Assembly (NCBI GenBank): GCA_030762935.1
Contig: CM060891.1
Span: forward strand, 1,937,001 to 2,001,000
Direction of reading: 5' to 3'
Length of the DNA stretch: 64,000 nt
Source: Hymenopus coronatus
Lineage: Eukaryota; Arthropoda; Insecta; Mantodea; Hymenopodidae
Of the stretch, positions 36,259-46,703 are shown one piece after another. The position numbers and the translations under genes were made by a program. Numbering within the stretch: position 1 is the first letter of the stretch; each line of letters starts with the position of its first letter. The notes under the pieces were generated by a model that searched no databases, was not told where the DNA came from, and saw nothing but the letters and a program-made list of their open reading frames with translations.

Positions 36259-36544
36259 TTTTTGAGTTAATATTGTAACTGAGACATATAAATCCCCCTA
36301 CAGAGAACCACTTTTCATCTGTATGGAGCTTCCTGCAGGTTTTTGGGATTTCAGAGCATTTGTTTAACAGCGTTTGATTATTTGAATGCGCCATTTCTTA
36401 TCTCTTCAACAAATGCAATTGTCGTCAAGCTCTGTCATATTTATAGCCGTTCCTTTATTTCATCTCAACTTTGATTCACGACAAATGTTTATTGTTATTA
36501 GCGGCTAAATAAACAATACCAGTTTAGTCGACGTAAACATTTTC
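36259..36544. other. AT-rich spacer, nothing recognised
   Basis: No feature recognised. Confidence 0.4.
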
Positions 36545-36930
36545 AGAAATACCTACATTACATATTTCGTTATACCGGGTGATCCAAAAACGTCGCCGTC
36601 TGCCGCTATCATAGAACTGCGCGGATGAAACCAGACAACACTTTTAAAGGCTTTACTTACCAATGTTATTAAAGGAGACGGCCACACACATTTTTGGTAG
36701 TTCTTTAGGAAACTATCACCATATTGAGAAATGTTGGTGGATATTTTGTTTTAATTCTTCCAGGGTGTGTGGCTTTGTCTTGTATACTTTAAGTTACCCC
36801 AGAGATAGAAATCGCAGGGGGTTAACTCGGGGGATCGAGGGGGCCACAAATGTCTGCTAATAATTCTGTTCTGAAACTCGCTTTTAATTGTCCTCATCGA
36901 AAGATTGGCAGTATGAGCTGTTGCAGGGAT
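36545..36930 (-). pseudogene. Tc1/mariner-superfamily transposase, C-terminal fragment
   Basis: On the minus strand from 36925: ATAHTANLSMRTI, then about 36846-36788 PPRSPELTPCDFYLWG, the region holding the third catalytic acid of DDE/D transposases, then VYKTKPHTLEELKQ one frame over. A single-base deletion near 36788 separates LWGNLK from VYKTK. These match insect mariner-like proteins (HTAN, PPRSPDLTPxDFFLWG, TLEELK). The earlier catalytic residues are missing: the fragment stops close to the SINE that begins just to its right. Sequence near 36574-36596 (ACCGGGTGATCCAAAAACG) could be the transposon end. Nonfunctional relic. Confidence 0.8.
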
Positions 36931-36951
36931 TTTTTTTATAGCTGAACGTCC

Positions 36952-37145
36952 TTTAACCTAGTTGGTCATATCGGACGATGAATGAAACTGTTGAAATGAT
37001 GCTCAAATGATCTCGGGGTCAATGGAGCTTAAAGTTACTCTCAGGATAAGGAAAAACCCCAAATAAAACCGAGTAACTCACCCTAAGCGAGATTCGAACT
37101 CGCGACCTGTTGAATGTAAAGCACGCACGCTACCACAACACTTAT
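36952..37145 (-). mobile_element. tRNA-derived SINE, family 4
   Basis: On the minus strand from about 37145: a tRNA-like head with B box GCGAGTTCGAATCTCGC (37103-37087), then GGTGAGTTACTCGG. The tail is TCATTTGAGCATCATTT and CATCGTCCGATATGACCAAC. Tail and body match the element at 44093-44325 and the fragment at 38790-38900, so this family has three copies here. Confidence 0.8.
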
Positions 37146-37364
37146 TGCTGAGTCTTGTTGAAAAAAGGCAAAATCACACTCCCGTCTCTTAATTCTCTAA
37201 AAAGGGGGGAGGTTGTATTGACGTATATATGGGCGTCAACTGTTTAAACGCATGAAGGGTTGTCTATACACTTTGAACACGGGGCCGCTGGACCACGTGG
37301 TACAGGAAAATAGTTGTTTCTTGGAAATAGTGAGTCTCACTCAGGTACATTTTCCTCAAAGTGT
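37146..37364. other. Spacer, nothing recognised
   Basis: No feature recognised. Confidence 0.4.
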
Positions 37365-37690
37365 TTTATTCCTCATCTGCACAATGTAGTTAGAGAAGGT
37401 ACCGACATTTCCTCGGAAATACATGTTACGAGGACCCCTTAATCTAAATAAAACAGTTTTAGTATAAGGTCCGTGTGGGCAGAACAGGCACAAGTATGAA
37501 AAGTGTTTGTTTAATCAAATAGCTCCATGACACATCAATTGAATTTTCTGATAATAGGCTGTGTATCCTGAATAACTGCTAAACCGTAAGAGATAGACAC
37601 ACACATTTAGATCTCGTTAAAACACACAATTTCTGTCATATACTTATTTTTGTACAACTATTGTTAATGTTTATAAATTTGCGATACCTA
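37365..37690 (-). mobile_element. HINE-like degenerate copy D, deleted
   Basis: Hairpin-end part (CACAATGTAGTTAGAGAAGG, CTCGGAAATACATGTT) joined to the middle part (CTGAATAACTGCTAAACCGT, TTAAAACACACAATTT). The segment between and the start end are missing. Confidence 0.65.
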
Positions 37691-37709
37691 CATGTGATTG
37701 TTCACTTGT

Positions 37710-38390
37710 TACTTTCTGTACATGTACTATGTTTTAGGGTGAAGCGTGCGTGTCCGTGATCACCATAACTCAAGACGAAAAGTCGATAAAATAGCAAACT
37801 TGGTATCTTCCAGAGACACTACACCAACATTTTGAGAAAAATCCCCCGATCCCAAACTACCCTTTACCTCGGAAACTTTTATTTTCTTAAAAATAGCTCT
37901 AACCATTTTCATTAAACTGTAGTATATTAAATATCTGCATATAACATGTATTTCTTGAATTTTCTGGAAATAGCCTCTAAAGATCTACATTCTGAATGAA
38001 TTTTGTACAACTGGTATACCATAAGAGATAGACAAAACTTACCACACAAAAAAATGTAGATCACATTAAAACACACAATTTATGTGGTATGTTTTTTTCA
38101 TGGTATTGACCATTTCTGAGATATTCCTTGTTATTTATTTCAGGTTTAAAATACTTAAACTTTTCTTACACGGAAAAATGTCAGCTCCTGGCCCTGAATA
38201 GAAACGGATTTCAACCACATGACAACCAGCTTTAAAACATTTGACTATCATTTTATCCTAGTGTATTCCCTTCTACTTACAAGGAAGCAAGTAATAAGAC
38301 AATTTCTGTTAATGTCTATCTTGATTAACATCAAGTAGATAGAAGAATAACAGAGATGTAGAGAAAGTCATGTGGATGGAACACGTGCCA
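37710..38390 (-). mobile_element. HINE-like copy E, partly deleted
   Basis: From a decayed hairpin end (TACTTTCTGTACATGTACTA) through GATAACT-like and CTCTAACCATTTTCATTAAA blocks to the start-type end GTAGAGAAAGTCATGTGGAT, ending about 38390. It lacks the distal half of the hairpin and the sequence next to it. Confidence 0.7.
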
Positions 38391-38789
38391 TTTTTAGATT
38401 AATTTAATTTTGGAATATCCTGCTTTTCCTATCCACGTATTTAACAATTTATAGGTAGAGTATAATATACTGTCGGATTCGAAGCGATGTGAAGTGTGAA
38501 GTTTTGTAAAATCGCCTGTCAGTATACATCTCAACACGTGACCTACTGACCTAGGTAGTGTGGTCATTCGTCTTGCTGAAAGTATCCGATACTCAGTTCC
38601 GATACAACATGCGTTAATAGCGAGAACCTGTTCACTCAACGTTACGTCTTCCGCCCTGTGCTTTCAGAGAAAATAAACTCGTGTATGCCACTTGGAGGTA
38701 CCTACAACGTGAACACATACTACTCTTAATAACTAAACCTGTTAGTCCGTATATAAAGCAAATAGGCATACATATATATTTCTAGTTTT
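38391..38789. other. Spacer, nothing recognised
   Basis: A minus-strand frame of 81 codons (38394-38639) has no recognisable family. No other feature. Confidence 0.35.
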
Positions 38790-38900
38790 ACGTGTTTTAT
38801 CTGGCAAGCCACATCGGACGGTATAATATCCGAGTGAGCCTGGGATCCATCGAGCTTAAAGTTACCCGTATTCTCAATATAAGGAGAAACCCCGATGTTG
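38790..38900 (-). mobile_element. SINE family 4 tail fragment
   Basis: Shares CATCGGACGGT, TCGAGCTTAAAGTTAC and AAGGAGAAACCCC with the body and tail of the 36952-37145 element; the tRNA head is absent. Confidence 0.65.
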
Positions 38901-38943
38901 TTCTTTTTCAAAACATTCCCTTTTAACATCAATACATTTTATT

Positions 38944-39367
38944 TTATCTAGCAAGTATGCACATAGTAGCTACAGAAGGTATAGTGTTGCATTTCGATGT
39001 CGACATTTAAGTGGAAATGCATGTTTTGAAGTCCCTGATTTCGAAAAAATAATTTTAGAAAAAGGTGAGTGTGCGTGTCTGTAGACAACATAGCTGAAAA
39101 ACGAAAAATACCTTTGAAAATCAAACTTGGTATTTATATTTAGTATCTTACAAGGAAGAGACACGAAGATTTAAAAAAAAAATCCTCTCACGACAAACTA
39201 CCTTTCATATGGACAAATTTTTGAAAATATTGCTTTACTAAAAAAAATGATTTAATGATTTTGATTAAAATGCCGTATATTAAGATATTCACATCACAAA
39301 AAAAAATGTATGTTTTGAATTTTCTGGGAATAGCCTCTGAAGACCTGTTTATTCTGGATGCATTTTT
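38944..39367 (-). mobile_element. HINE-like copy F, interrupted
   Basis: Begins in a decayed hairpin end (GCACATAGTAGCTACAGAAGG) and runs to TTTATTCTGGATGCATTTTT at 39367. Another copy's hairpin end then begins, inside a T run, so copy F was split by later insertion. Its remaining part is not recognised on the far side of the cluster. Confidence 0.65.
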
Positions 39368-39486
39368 TACTTTCTCCATACCCACTATGTACATAGTGTA
39401 TAGAGAAAGTATTGCACTCCACCAAAAAATTCGGTACCGAGATTTCACCGGAAATATATGTTTTAGTGTCCCCAATATCCAAAAAA
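39368..39486 (-). mobile_element. HINE-like hairpin end G
   Basis: The 119-base hairpin tip only: TACTTTCTCCATAC, ACATAGTGTATAGAGAAAG, CCGGAAATATATGTTTTAG, ending CCAATATCCAAAAAA. It is almost identical to the tip of copy I (40270-40387), including the rare CTCCATAC, which suggests a shared tandem origin. Confidence 0.7.
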
Positions 39487-40203
39487 TTTGATGTGTACCA
39501 TTCACATGACTTTCGCCATATCCTTGCAACAAATAATACTTAAAAAGCTTATAGTTCTATTTACTTTATGCTAATCAGAAAAAAATAGCAGAAATAGTCT
39601 AATTACTCGCTTCCTTGTAAGTAGAAGCGAAATATGGGACAACCGTAGGTTAAAGTGATAGTCAAAAGCTTGTTGCTATGTCAATGAAGTTCCTTTGTTT
39701 ATATGGATAGGAGTTGACAAGTTCCTGTATGAGAGAAGTATGCGTTTTTCATAGCAGAAACCAAAAATAAGGAATGTCTAAAAAACGACGAACTCCACGA
39801 AAAAAATGTATATAACATAAATTGTGTGCTTTAATGTGCTCTACATTTTTTGTGTAGTAAGTTTTTGTCCATCTCTTACGGTTTAGAAGCTATTCAAAAT
39901 TTAGTAAAATTCATCCAGAATAAACTACTCTTCAGAGGCTATTCCCAGAAAATTCAAGATATACATTTTATTTGTCAGGTAAATATCTTTAATGTACGAA
40001 ATTTTAATCAAAATCGTTAGAGCCATTTTTGAGAAAATCAAAATATTCGAAAAAAGCTCCATGTAAAGGGTAGTTGGGGTGGGGGGATTTTTCTCAAAAT
40101 CTTCGTGTCGCATCCCTGGAAGATACTAAACTTAAGTAGCAAGTTTGGTATTTTGCCGACTTTTCGTTTTTGAGTTATCGTGTTCACAGACACATGGACA
40201 CAC

Positions 40204-40242
<39 letters not shown>

Positions 40243-40269
40243 ACAGACCTTTTTGTGAAAATGCTTTTT
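39487..40269 (+). mobile_element. HINE-like arm H, inverted relative to neighbours
   Basis: Start-type terminus TTGATGTGTACCATTCACAT through the whole body and the CA tract (40207-40240) to GAAAATGCTTTTTT, lacking its own hairpin tip. It is nearly the reverse complement of the body of copy I (40388-41151), sharing variants such as GTGTACC and the AAAACGACGAACTCCACG block. Together they form an inverted repeat of about 0.77 kb per arm. Confidence 0.75.
40207..40240. repeat. CA microsatellite inside arm H
   Basis: An uninterrupted run of CA dinucleotides; the matching GT run lies at about 40410-40435 in copy I. Confidence 0.9.
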
Positions 40270-40405
40270 TACTTTCTCCATACGCACTATGTACATAGTG
40301 TATAGAGAAAGTATTGCACTCCACTAAAAATTCGATACCGAGATTTCACCGGAAATATATGTTTTAGGGTCCCCAATATCCAAAAAAAGCATTTTCACAA
40401 AAAGG

Positions 40406-40436
<31 letters not shown>

Positions 40437-41151
40437 CCGTGTGTCTGTGAACACGATAACTCAAAAACGAAAAGTCGGTAAAATACCAAACTTGGTATTT
40501 AAGTTTAGTATCTTCCAGGGATGCGACAAGAAGATTTTGAGAAAAATCCCCCTACCCCCAACTACCCTTTACATGGAACTTTTTTCAAAAATTTTGATTT
40601 TCTCAAAAATGGCTCTAACGATTTTGAATAAAATTTCGGTTATTAAACATATTTACCTGACAAATGAAATGTATATCTTGAATTTTCTGGGAATAGCCTC
40701 TGAAGAGTAGTTTATTCTGGATGAATTTTACTAAATTTTGAATAACTGCTAAACCGTAAGAGATGGACAAAAACTTACTACACAAAAAATGTAGAGCACA
40801 TTAAAGCACACAATTTATGTTATATACATTTTTTTCGTGGAGTTCGTCGTTTTTTAGACATTCCTTATTTTTGGTTTCTGCTATGAAAAACGTATACTTT
40901 TCTCATACCGGAACTTGCCAACTCCTATCCATATAAACAAAGGAACTTCATTGACAAAGCAATCAGCTTTTGACTATCACTTTAACCTACGGTTGTCCCT
41001 TATTTCGCTTATACTTACAAGGATGCGAGAAATAAGACTTTTTCTGCTAATTTTTTTATCTGATTAGCATAAAGTAAATAGAATTATAAGCTTTTTAAGA
41101 ATTATTTGTTGCAGGGATATGGAGAAAGTCATGTGAATGGTACACATCAGA
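40270..41151 (-). mobile_element. HINE-like copy I, full length
   Basis: Full 882-base copy. The hairpin tip 40270-40312 has arms TACTTTCTCCATAC and its near reverse complement around a CACTATGTACATAGTG core. It has a GT tract, and its start-type terminus GTACACATCAGA ends at 41151. Its tip follows a T run that belongs to arm H. Confidence 0.8.
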
Positions 41152-41156
41152 TGTTT

Positions 41157-42017
41157 TACTTTCTCTATACGCACAATGTACATAGTGTACAGAGAATGTA
41201 CTGCACTCCACCAAAAAATTCGATACAGAGATTTCACCGGAAATATGTTTTAGGGTCACCTGTATCCAAAAAAGGTATTTTCAGAAAAAGTTCCGTGTGT
41301 GACCGTGTGTGCGTGTGTCCGTGTGTCTGTGAACACGATAACTCAAAACGAAAAGTCGGTAAAATACCAAACTTAGTATTTAAGTTTAGTATCTTTCAGG
41401 GATGCGACACGAAGATTTTGAGAAAAATCCCCCCACCCGAAACTACCCTTTACATGGAACTTTTTTTCGAAAATGTTGATTTTCAAAAAAATGGCTCTAA
41501 CGAGTTTGATTAAAATATCATATATTAAAGATATTTACCTGACAAATAAAATGTATATATTGAATTTTCTGGGAATAGCCTCTAAAGACTACTTTATTCT
41601 GGATGAATTTTGCATAACTACTAAACCATAAGAGATGGACAAAAACGTAACACACAGAAAATGTAGATCACGTTAAAACACACAATTTATGTTATATACA
41701 TTTTTTTCGTGGAGTTGATCGTTTTTTAGATACTCCTTTTTCTTGGTTTCAGCTTTGAAAAACATACTTTTCTCATACAGGAATTTGTCAACTCCTGTCC
41801 ATACAAACAAAGGAACATCAGTCACATAGCAACCAGCTTTTGGCTTTCCCTTTAACTTATGGTACTCCCTTATTTCGCTTCTACTTACAATAAAGCAATA
41901 AATAAGACTATTTCTGCTAATTTTTCTCGATTAGCATGAAATAAATAAAAGATAAGCTTATTAACAATAATTTCTTACAGAGATATAGAGAAAGTCATGT
42001 GAATGGAACACATCAGA
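41157..42017 (-). mobile_element. HINE-like copy J, full length
   Basis: 861 bases, head to tail after copy I with only a short T-rich junction. Hairpin TACTTTCTCTATACGCACAA with partner at 41157-41199, and terminus GAATGGAACACATCAGA ending at 42017. Confidence 0.8.
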
Positions 42018-42018
42018 T

Positions 42019-42500
42019 TTTTGTAAGTAGAAGCGAAATAAGGGAGTACCATAGGTTAAAGTGATAGTCAAAAGCTGGCTGCTGTGTGACTAAAGTTCCT
42101 TTGTTTGTATGGACAGAAGTTGACAAATTCCTGTATGAGAAAAGTGTTTTTCATAGCAGAAACCAAAAATAAGGAATGTCACAAAAACGACGAACTCCAC
42201 GAAAAAAATGTATATAATATAAATTGTGTGCTTTAATGTGCTCTACATTTTTGAGCAGTAAGTTTTTGTCCATCTCTTACGGTTTAGCAGTTATTCAAAA
42301 TTTAGTAAAATTCATCCAGAATAAACTACTCTTCAGAGGCTATTCCCAGAAAATTCAAGATATACATTTCATTTGTCAGGTAAATATGTTTAATATCCGA
42401 AATTTTAATAAAAATCGTTAGAGCCATTTTTGAGAAAATCAAAATTTTCGAAAAAAGTTCCATGTAAAGGGCAGTTGGGTGTGGGGGGATTTTCGAAATA
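42019..42500 (+). mobile_element. HINE-like internal segment K, inverted
   Basis: Middle of the dispersed repeat in plus orientation, from TTGTAAGTAGAAGCGAAATA to GGGGGGATTTTCGAAATA, without either end. The missing start-type end lies immediately to the right in the opposite orientation (42501-42592). Confidence 0.7.
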
Positions 42501-42592
42501 TTCTGATTAGCATAAAGTAAATATAAGTATAAACTTTTTAAGAATACTTTATTGCAGGGATATAGAGAAAGTCATGTGAATGGTACACATAA
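42501..42592 (-). mobile_element. HINE-like start-type end fragment
   Basis: TTCTGATTAGCATAAAGTAA through GCAGGGATATAGAGAAAGTC to GTGAATGGTACACATAAG. It is the terminal 90 or so bases of a minus-orientation copy whose interior (segment K) is flipped. Confidence 0.7.
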
Positions 42593-42600
42593 GATTTTTT

Positions 42601-43489
42601 TACTTTCTCTACACGTACTATGTACTTAGTGAATAGAGAAGGTATTGTATTGCACCCAAAATTTCGATAGCGAGATTTCGCCGAAAATATATGTTTTGAG
42701 ACCCTCTGAATCCAAAAAAGCATTTTTAGAAAAATGTCCGAGTGCGTGTCTGTCTGTCTGTGTGTGTATCTGTGTGTGTATCCGTCTGTGGGCAGCATAT
42801 CTCAAAAACGAAAAGAGCGTTTAAAACCAAACTTAGTATTTAAGTTTTATATCTTCCAAGGATGCGACACGAAGATTTTCAAGAAAATCCCCCCACCCCA
42901 AACTACCCTTTATATAGAAAAAATTTCGGAAATTTTGATTTTCTTAAAAAGGGCTCTAACGATTTTGATTAAATTCTCTTATATTTAAGATATTTACTTG
43001 CCAAATAAAAGAAATATCTTGAATTTTCTGGGAATAGCCTCTGAAGACTACTTCATTCTGTATGAATTTTTATGAATTTTGCATAACTCTAAACCGTAAT
43101 AGATGGACAAAAACTTACCACACAAAAAATGTAGAGCACGTTAAAACACACAATTTATGTTATACACATTTCTAACGTGGAGTTGATCCTTTTGAGATAT
43201 TCCTTGTTTTTGGTTTCAGCTTTGAAAAACTTGTACTTTTCTCATACAGGAATTTGTCAAGTCGTGTCCATGCAAACAAAGGAACTTCAGTCAGATAGCA
43301 ACCAGCATTTGACTATCACTTTAAGCTATGGTACTCCCTTATTTCACTTCTACTTACAAGGAAGCAAGTAATAAGACTGTTTCTGCTAATTTTTTTCTGG
43401 ATTAGCATGAAGTAAATAGAAGCATAAGCATTTTAACTATAGTTTGTTGCTGAGATATAGAGAAGGTCTTGTGAATTGAACACATCAGA
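42601..43489 (-). mobile_element. HINE-like copy L, full length
   Basis: 889 bases. Hairpin TACTTTCTCTACACGTACTA with partner at 42601-42645; a GT/CT-rich tract at about 42735-42785 (GTCTGTCTGTCTGTGTGTG). The start-type terminus GAACACATCAGA ends at 43489. Confidence 0.8.
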
Positions 43490-43497
43490 TTTTTTTT

Positions 43498-43774
43498 GCT
43501 ATTTCTTTTTATTGGTTTAAGTTTTAAAGTACGTAACTTTTCTAAACCGGGACTATGCAAAAGGAACCGAACCAAAATTGTTTCACATAGCAACCAACTT
43601 TTCGACTAGTGCTTTAGCATAAAATTTTGCCTTACAAGAAAGCAAGTATGTAATAGGACTAGTTCTGCTAATATTTATCTCGATAAGCTTAGTCTGAATA
43701 AAATAATTATCTTCTGTAAGAATAGTTTGTATTTGGAATAGGTAGAGAAAGTCATGTGAATGGAACACATCCGA
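43498..43774 (-). mobile_element. HINE-like fragment M, start-side third
   Basis: Runs from GGTTTAAGTTTTAAAGTACG through CACATAGCAACCAACTTTTC and AAGAAAGCAAGTATGTAATA to GTCATGTGAATGGAACACAT. Hairpin half missing. Confidence 0.7.
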
Positions 43775-43974
43775 TTTCTGCATTAAATAAAAGCAGACAC
43801 TCTTCCTGAGAAGCGGGTTTGTTCCTCTGCTTCATCTAATTCCCTGAATCTATTCAGGACACTCCCGGCCCCTTATATACGTCCCGTAGCGCAGAGCCAA
43901 GTTTCTAGTCGCCGAGGAAGAATGCTTGAGCCGATCTGGGCCACGCAAGGATCCCTCCAGCTCGGCATCACAAT
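43775..43974. other. Spacer, nothing recognised
   Basis: Locally GC-richer stretch with no family resemblance found. Confidence 0.35.
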
Positions 43975-44085
43975 ACCAAGTTTGGTATTTAACCGAGTTT
44001 TCATTTTTCGGTCACTCAGACTCACATGGGCCTTTTTCAAAGTGCTTTTTTAAATTTCAGGGATCCTCAAATAATTGAAATAAGC
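43975..44085 (+). mobile_element. HINE-like small internal fragment
   Basis: ATACCAAGTTTGGTATTTAA, then CGAGTTTTCATTTTTCGGTC, GGGCCTTTTTCAAAGTGCTT and CAGGGATCCTCAAATAATTG. This is the block around the microsatellite, with the microsatellite itself lost. Confidence 0.6.
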
Positions 44086-44092
44086 AATACTC

Positions 44093-44325
44093 TGCCCGCC
44101 TCTGTAGTCTGAATCTAGCGTGTCTACCTGGCATTCAAGAGGATCCGAGTTCGAATCTCGGTAAGGGTGAATTACCCGGATAAGGTTTTTGCTGGTGATT
44201 TCTGAGAAGACAAATTTGAGTAACTTTAAACTAGGTCCATTAAACCTGAGCTCATTTGAGCGTCATTTCACTGACTTTATTCATTGTCCGATATGACCTA
44301 CCAGATTGAAGTGTATTAAACTACA
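44093..44325 (+). mobile_element. tRNA-derived SINE, family 4, full head
   Basis: Head GCCCGCCTCTGTAGTCTGAA with B box CCGAGTTCGAATCTCGG at 44145-44161. The body AAGGGTGAATTACCCGG and the tail TCATTTGAGCGTCATTTCAC and CATTGTCCGATATGACCTAC match the minus-strand copy at 36952-37145. It lies 8 bases from an HINE-like fragment. Confidence 0.8.
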
Positions 44326-44411
44326 AAGGAGCCTCCTCTACCTTCATTGTACGTGGTAGAAAAAGCAGAAAGCTTATAAAAGAATATTTTTACAATAGAG
44401 AGAAGAAGAAT

Positions 44412-44758
44412 GAGATGTTTTACTTTCTCTAGCACGTGTGGACAATAGGTAGAAAAGGTATTGGATTCCACTCAATGTTGTGCCGATATTTGCAGGAAGT
44501 GCATGTTTTGAGAATCTGCACTTTTATTGCGCATTTGTGGACAGCATAAATCAAAAACTGTCAGCTTAATGCCAAAAATGGGACACGAACAAGTTGCTCC
44601 TAATACAAAGTACCGTTTACGCTCAACATTTTGGTTGAAATAGCGCATTTGAGCCGTTTACTTGAGAGACTAAATCTAATTCCTGATTAGACGCTCGATG
44701 TGAATGACTGATAGAGTTACTACACAAAAATGTCCAACTCATTCAAACACACCCTTTT
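44412..44758 (-). mobile_element. HINE-like decayed fragment split by copy N
   Basis: Starts GTTTTACTTTCTCTAGCACG, continues AGGTATTGGATTCCACTCAA and ATAAATCAAAAACTG, and is recognisable to ACTACACAAAAATGTCCAAC. Copy N then begins at a T run. Confidence 0.6.
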
Positions 44759-45606
44759 TACTTTCTCTACACGTACTATTTACATAGTGTATACAGAAGG
44801 TATTGTATTGTACCCAAAACTTCAATACCAAGGTTCACCGGAATTATATGTTTTAGGGTCCCCTATAACAAAAAAAAAAAAAAAAAAAAAAAGCATTTTC
44901 ACAAAAAGGTCCGTATGTCGGTGAACACGATCAGTCAAAAACGAAAATTCGGTAAAATACCAAATTTGGTATTAAAGTTTAGTATCTTCTAGGGAAGATT
45001 TTGAGAAAAATACCCCCACCCCCAACTACACTTTACATGGACCTTTTTTTTTCGGAAATTTCGATTTTCTCAAAAATGGCTCTAACGATTTTATTACAAT
45101 ATCGTATATTAAAAATATTACCTGAGAAATAAAATGTATATCTTGAATTTTCTGGGAATAGCCTCTGAAAATTCTTTATTCTGGATGAGTTTTACGGAAT
45201 TTTGCTTAAGTGTTAAACCGTAAGAGATGGACAAAACCTTACCACATAAAAAATGTAGGCCACCTTAAAACACCCAATTTATGTTACATACTTTTTTTAC
45301 GTAGATTATGTCGTTTTTGAGATATTCCTTGTTTTTTGGCTTCAGCTTTGAAAAACTTATACTTTTCTCATACAGGAATTTGCCAACTCGTGTCCATACA
45401 AACAAAGGGACTTCAGTCACATAGCAACCAGGTTTTGGCTTGCACTTTTACCTATGCTACTCCCTTATTTCGCTTATGTTTACAAGGAAGCAAGTAATAA
45501 CACTATTTCTGCTAATTTTTTCTCGATTAGCATGAAGTAAATAGAAGCATAAGCTTTTTAACAATAATATGTTGTAGAGATGTAGAAAAAGTCTTGTGAA
45601 TGGAAG
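44759..45606 (-). mobile_element. HINE-like copy N, nearly full
   Basis: Hairpin TACTTTCTCTACACGTACTA with partner at 44759-44800. A run of about 26 A residues at 44869-44893 stands where other copies have a short A tract before GCATTTTC, and the usual GT tract is nearly lost. The start-type end is cut at about 45606 (GTCTTGTGAATGGAA). Confidence 0.75.
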
Positions 45607-45853
45607 TGGTGAATGTGATTATGATTAAACTGGGAACAGAACCCGGAACGCTGACCACATGTATTTGTTATAAAGAAGCAGATCGTTTGTAGTTTAACAA
45701 AGCCGCCCAAACTCAATTTTCAGCAGATATCAAAACTACTTTGTTGACATTGTGATGCAGTTAGCGGACCATAATCAGGTTGTGGTCTAACTCAGTGCTG
45801 CCAACACACAAGAAATGTAACGTTATGTTCCAATCGGAACACGCCCATCTAAA
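45607..45853. other. Spacer with a possible SINE trace
   Basis: A minus-strand stretch at about 45628-45654 reads GCGTTCCGGGTTCTGTTCCC, loosely B-box-like, but no A box or partner copy was seen. Otherwise nothing. Confidence 0.25.
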
Positions 45854-46703
45854 TCTGATGTGTTCCATTCACACGAATTGTTCTGCTAACAAACTGTTCT
45901 TATAAAAGCTTATTCTCCTATCTATTCCATGATAATGGAGATAAATATTAACAGAAGTTGCTTCCTTGTAAGTGGAAGGGAAAAGTGACAGTCAAATGTT
46001 TTAAAATGTGGTTGCTCTGTTATACAATTTAAACTCGATTCTCTCTGCATAGTTAGAAGTAAAAAACAGAGATATGAAACGAATGGCAGCTCCTCGTAGC
46101 AGAAAAGAATAAGTATTTTAAGAACAAATAAAAAAAAAAAAATTCGAAAATAGTTAACTGTACAAAGCGATGTATTAAGATTTTGTGTATGTGTTACATC
46201 AGCAGAGTTTAGCAATGAGAGAGTGGCCTTTGTAACGTGCGCTCACTCTATGCTCTATATCTATTTATTGTGTAGTAATAAACAGGTCTTCCCAGAAAGG
46301 TAAAAATATATTTGTCAAGTAAATATATTTTAAATACGTTATTTTAATAAACATCTTTAGAGCCATTTTTGAGAAAATCAATAATTCCGAAAATGTTTTT
46401 AATGTAAAGGGTAGTTATGTTCGAGGGAATTTTCTTGAAAATCTTTTTATTGGAACCTTGGGAGATACTAAACTTCAATACCAAGTTTGGTATTTAATAA
46501 ACTTTTCGTTTTTGAGCTATGCTTGTCCCCCCATACACACTTACAAAAAGGTACACACACTGACCTTTTTCTAAAAATCCCTTTTTCTTTACTCAGAGGA
46601 TCTTAAAATATGTATTTGCGGTGAAATCTCAATATGGAATTGTCGGGTCCAATACAATATCTTCTGTTTACATATGTAGGTACATAGTACGTATAGAGGA
46701 AGT
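45854..46703 (+). mobile_element. Dispersed repeat copy O, HINE-like
   Basis: 850 bases, same orientation as copies A and B. Starts TCTGATGTGTTCCATTCACA and ends in the hairpin region ACATATGTAGGTACATAGTA then GTATAGAGGAAGT. The CA tract is reduced (CACACTTACAAAAAGGTACACACACTGA region, about 46530-46562). More diverged than copies I, J and L. Confidence 0.75.

Noticed and set aside
38394..38639. An 81-codon minus-strand ORF in a spacer
   Set aside because: No recognisable motif, no repeat partner and no supporting signal; the length is within chance for this composition.
39925..42988. A shared frame in several HINE-like copies (NTITQKRKVGKIPNLVFKFS and following) as a transposon protein
   Set aside because: It is open in some copies but carries stops in others (for example copy C near 35620-35640), starts inside the microsatellite, and resembles no transposase or helicase. 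Similarity follows from copy relatedness.
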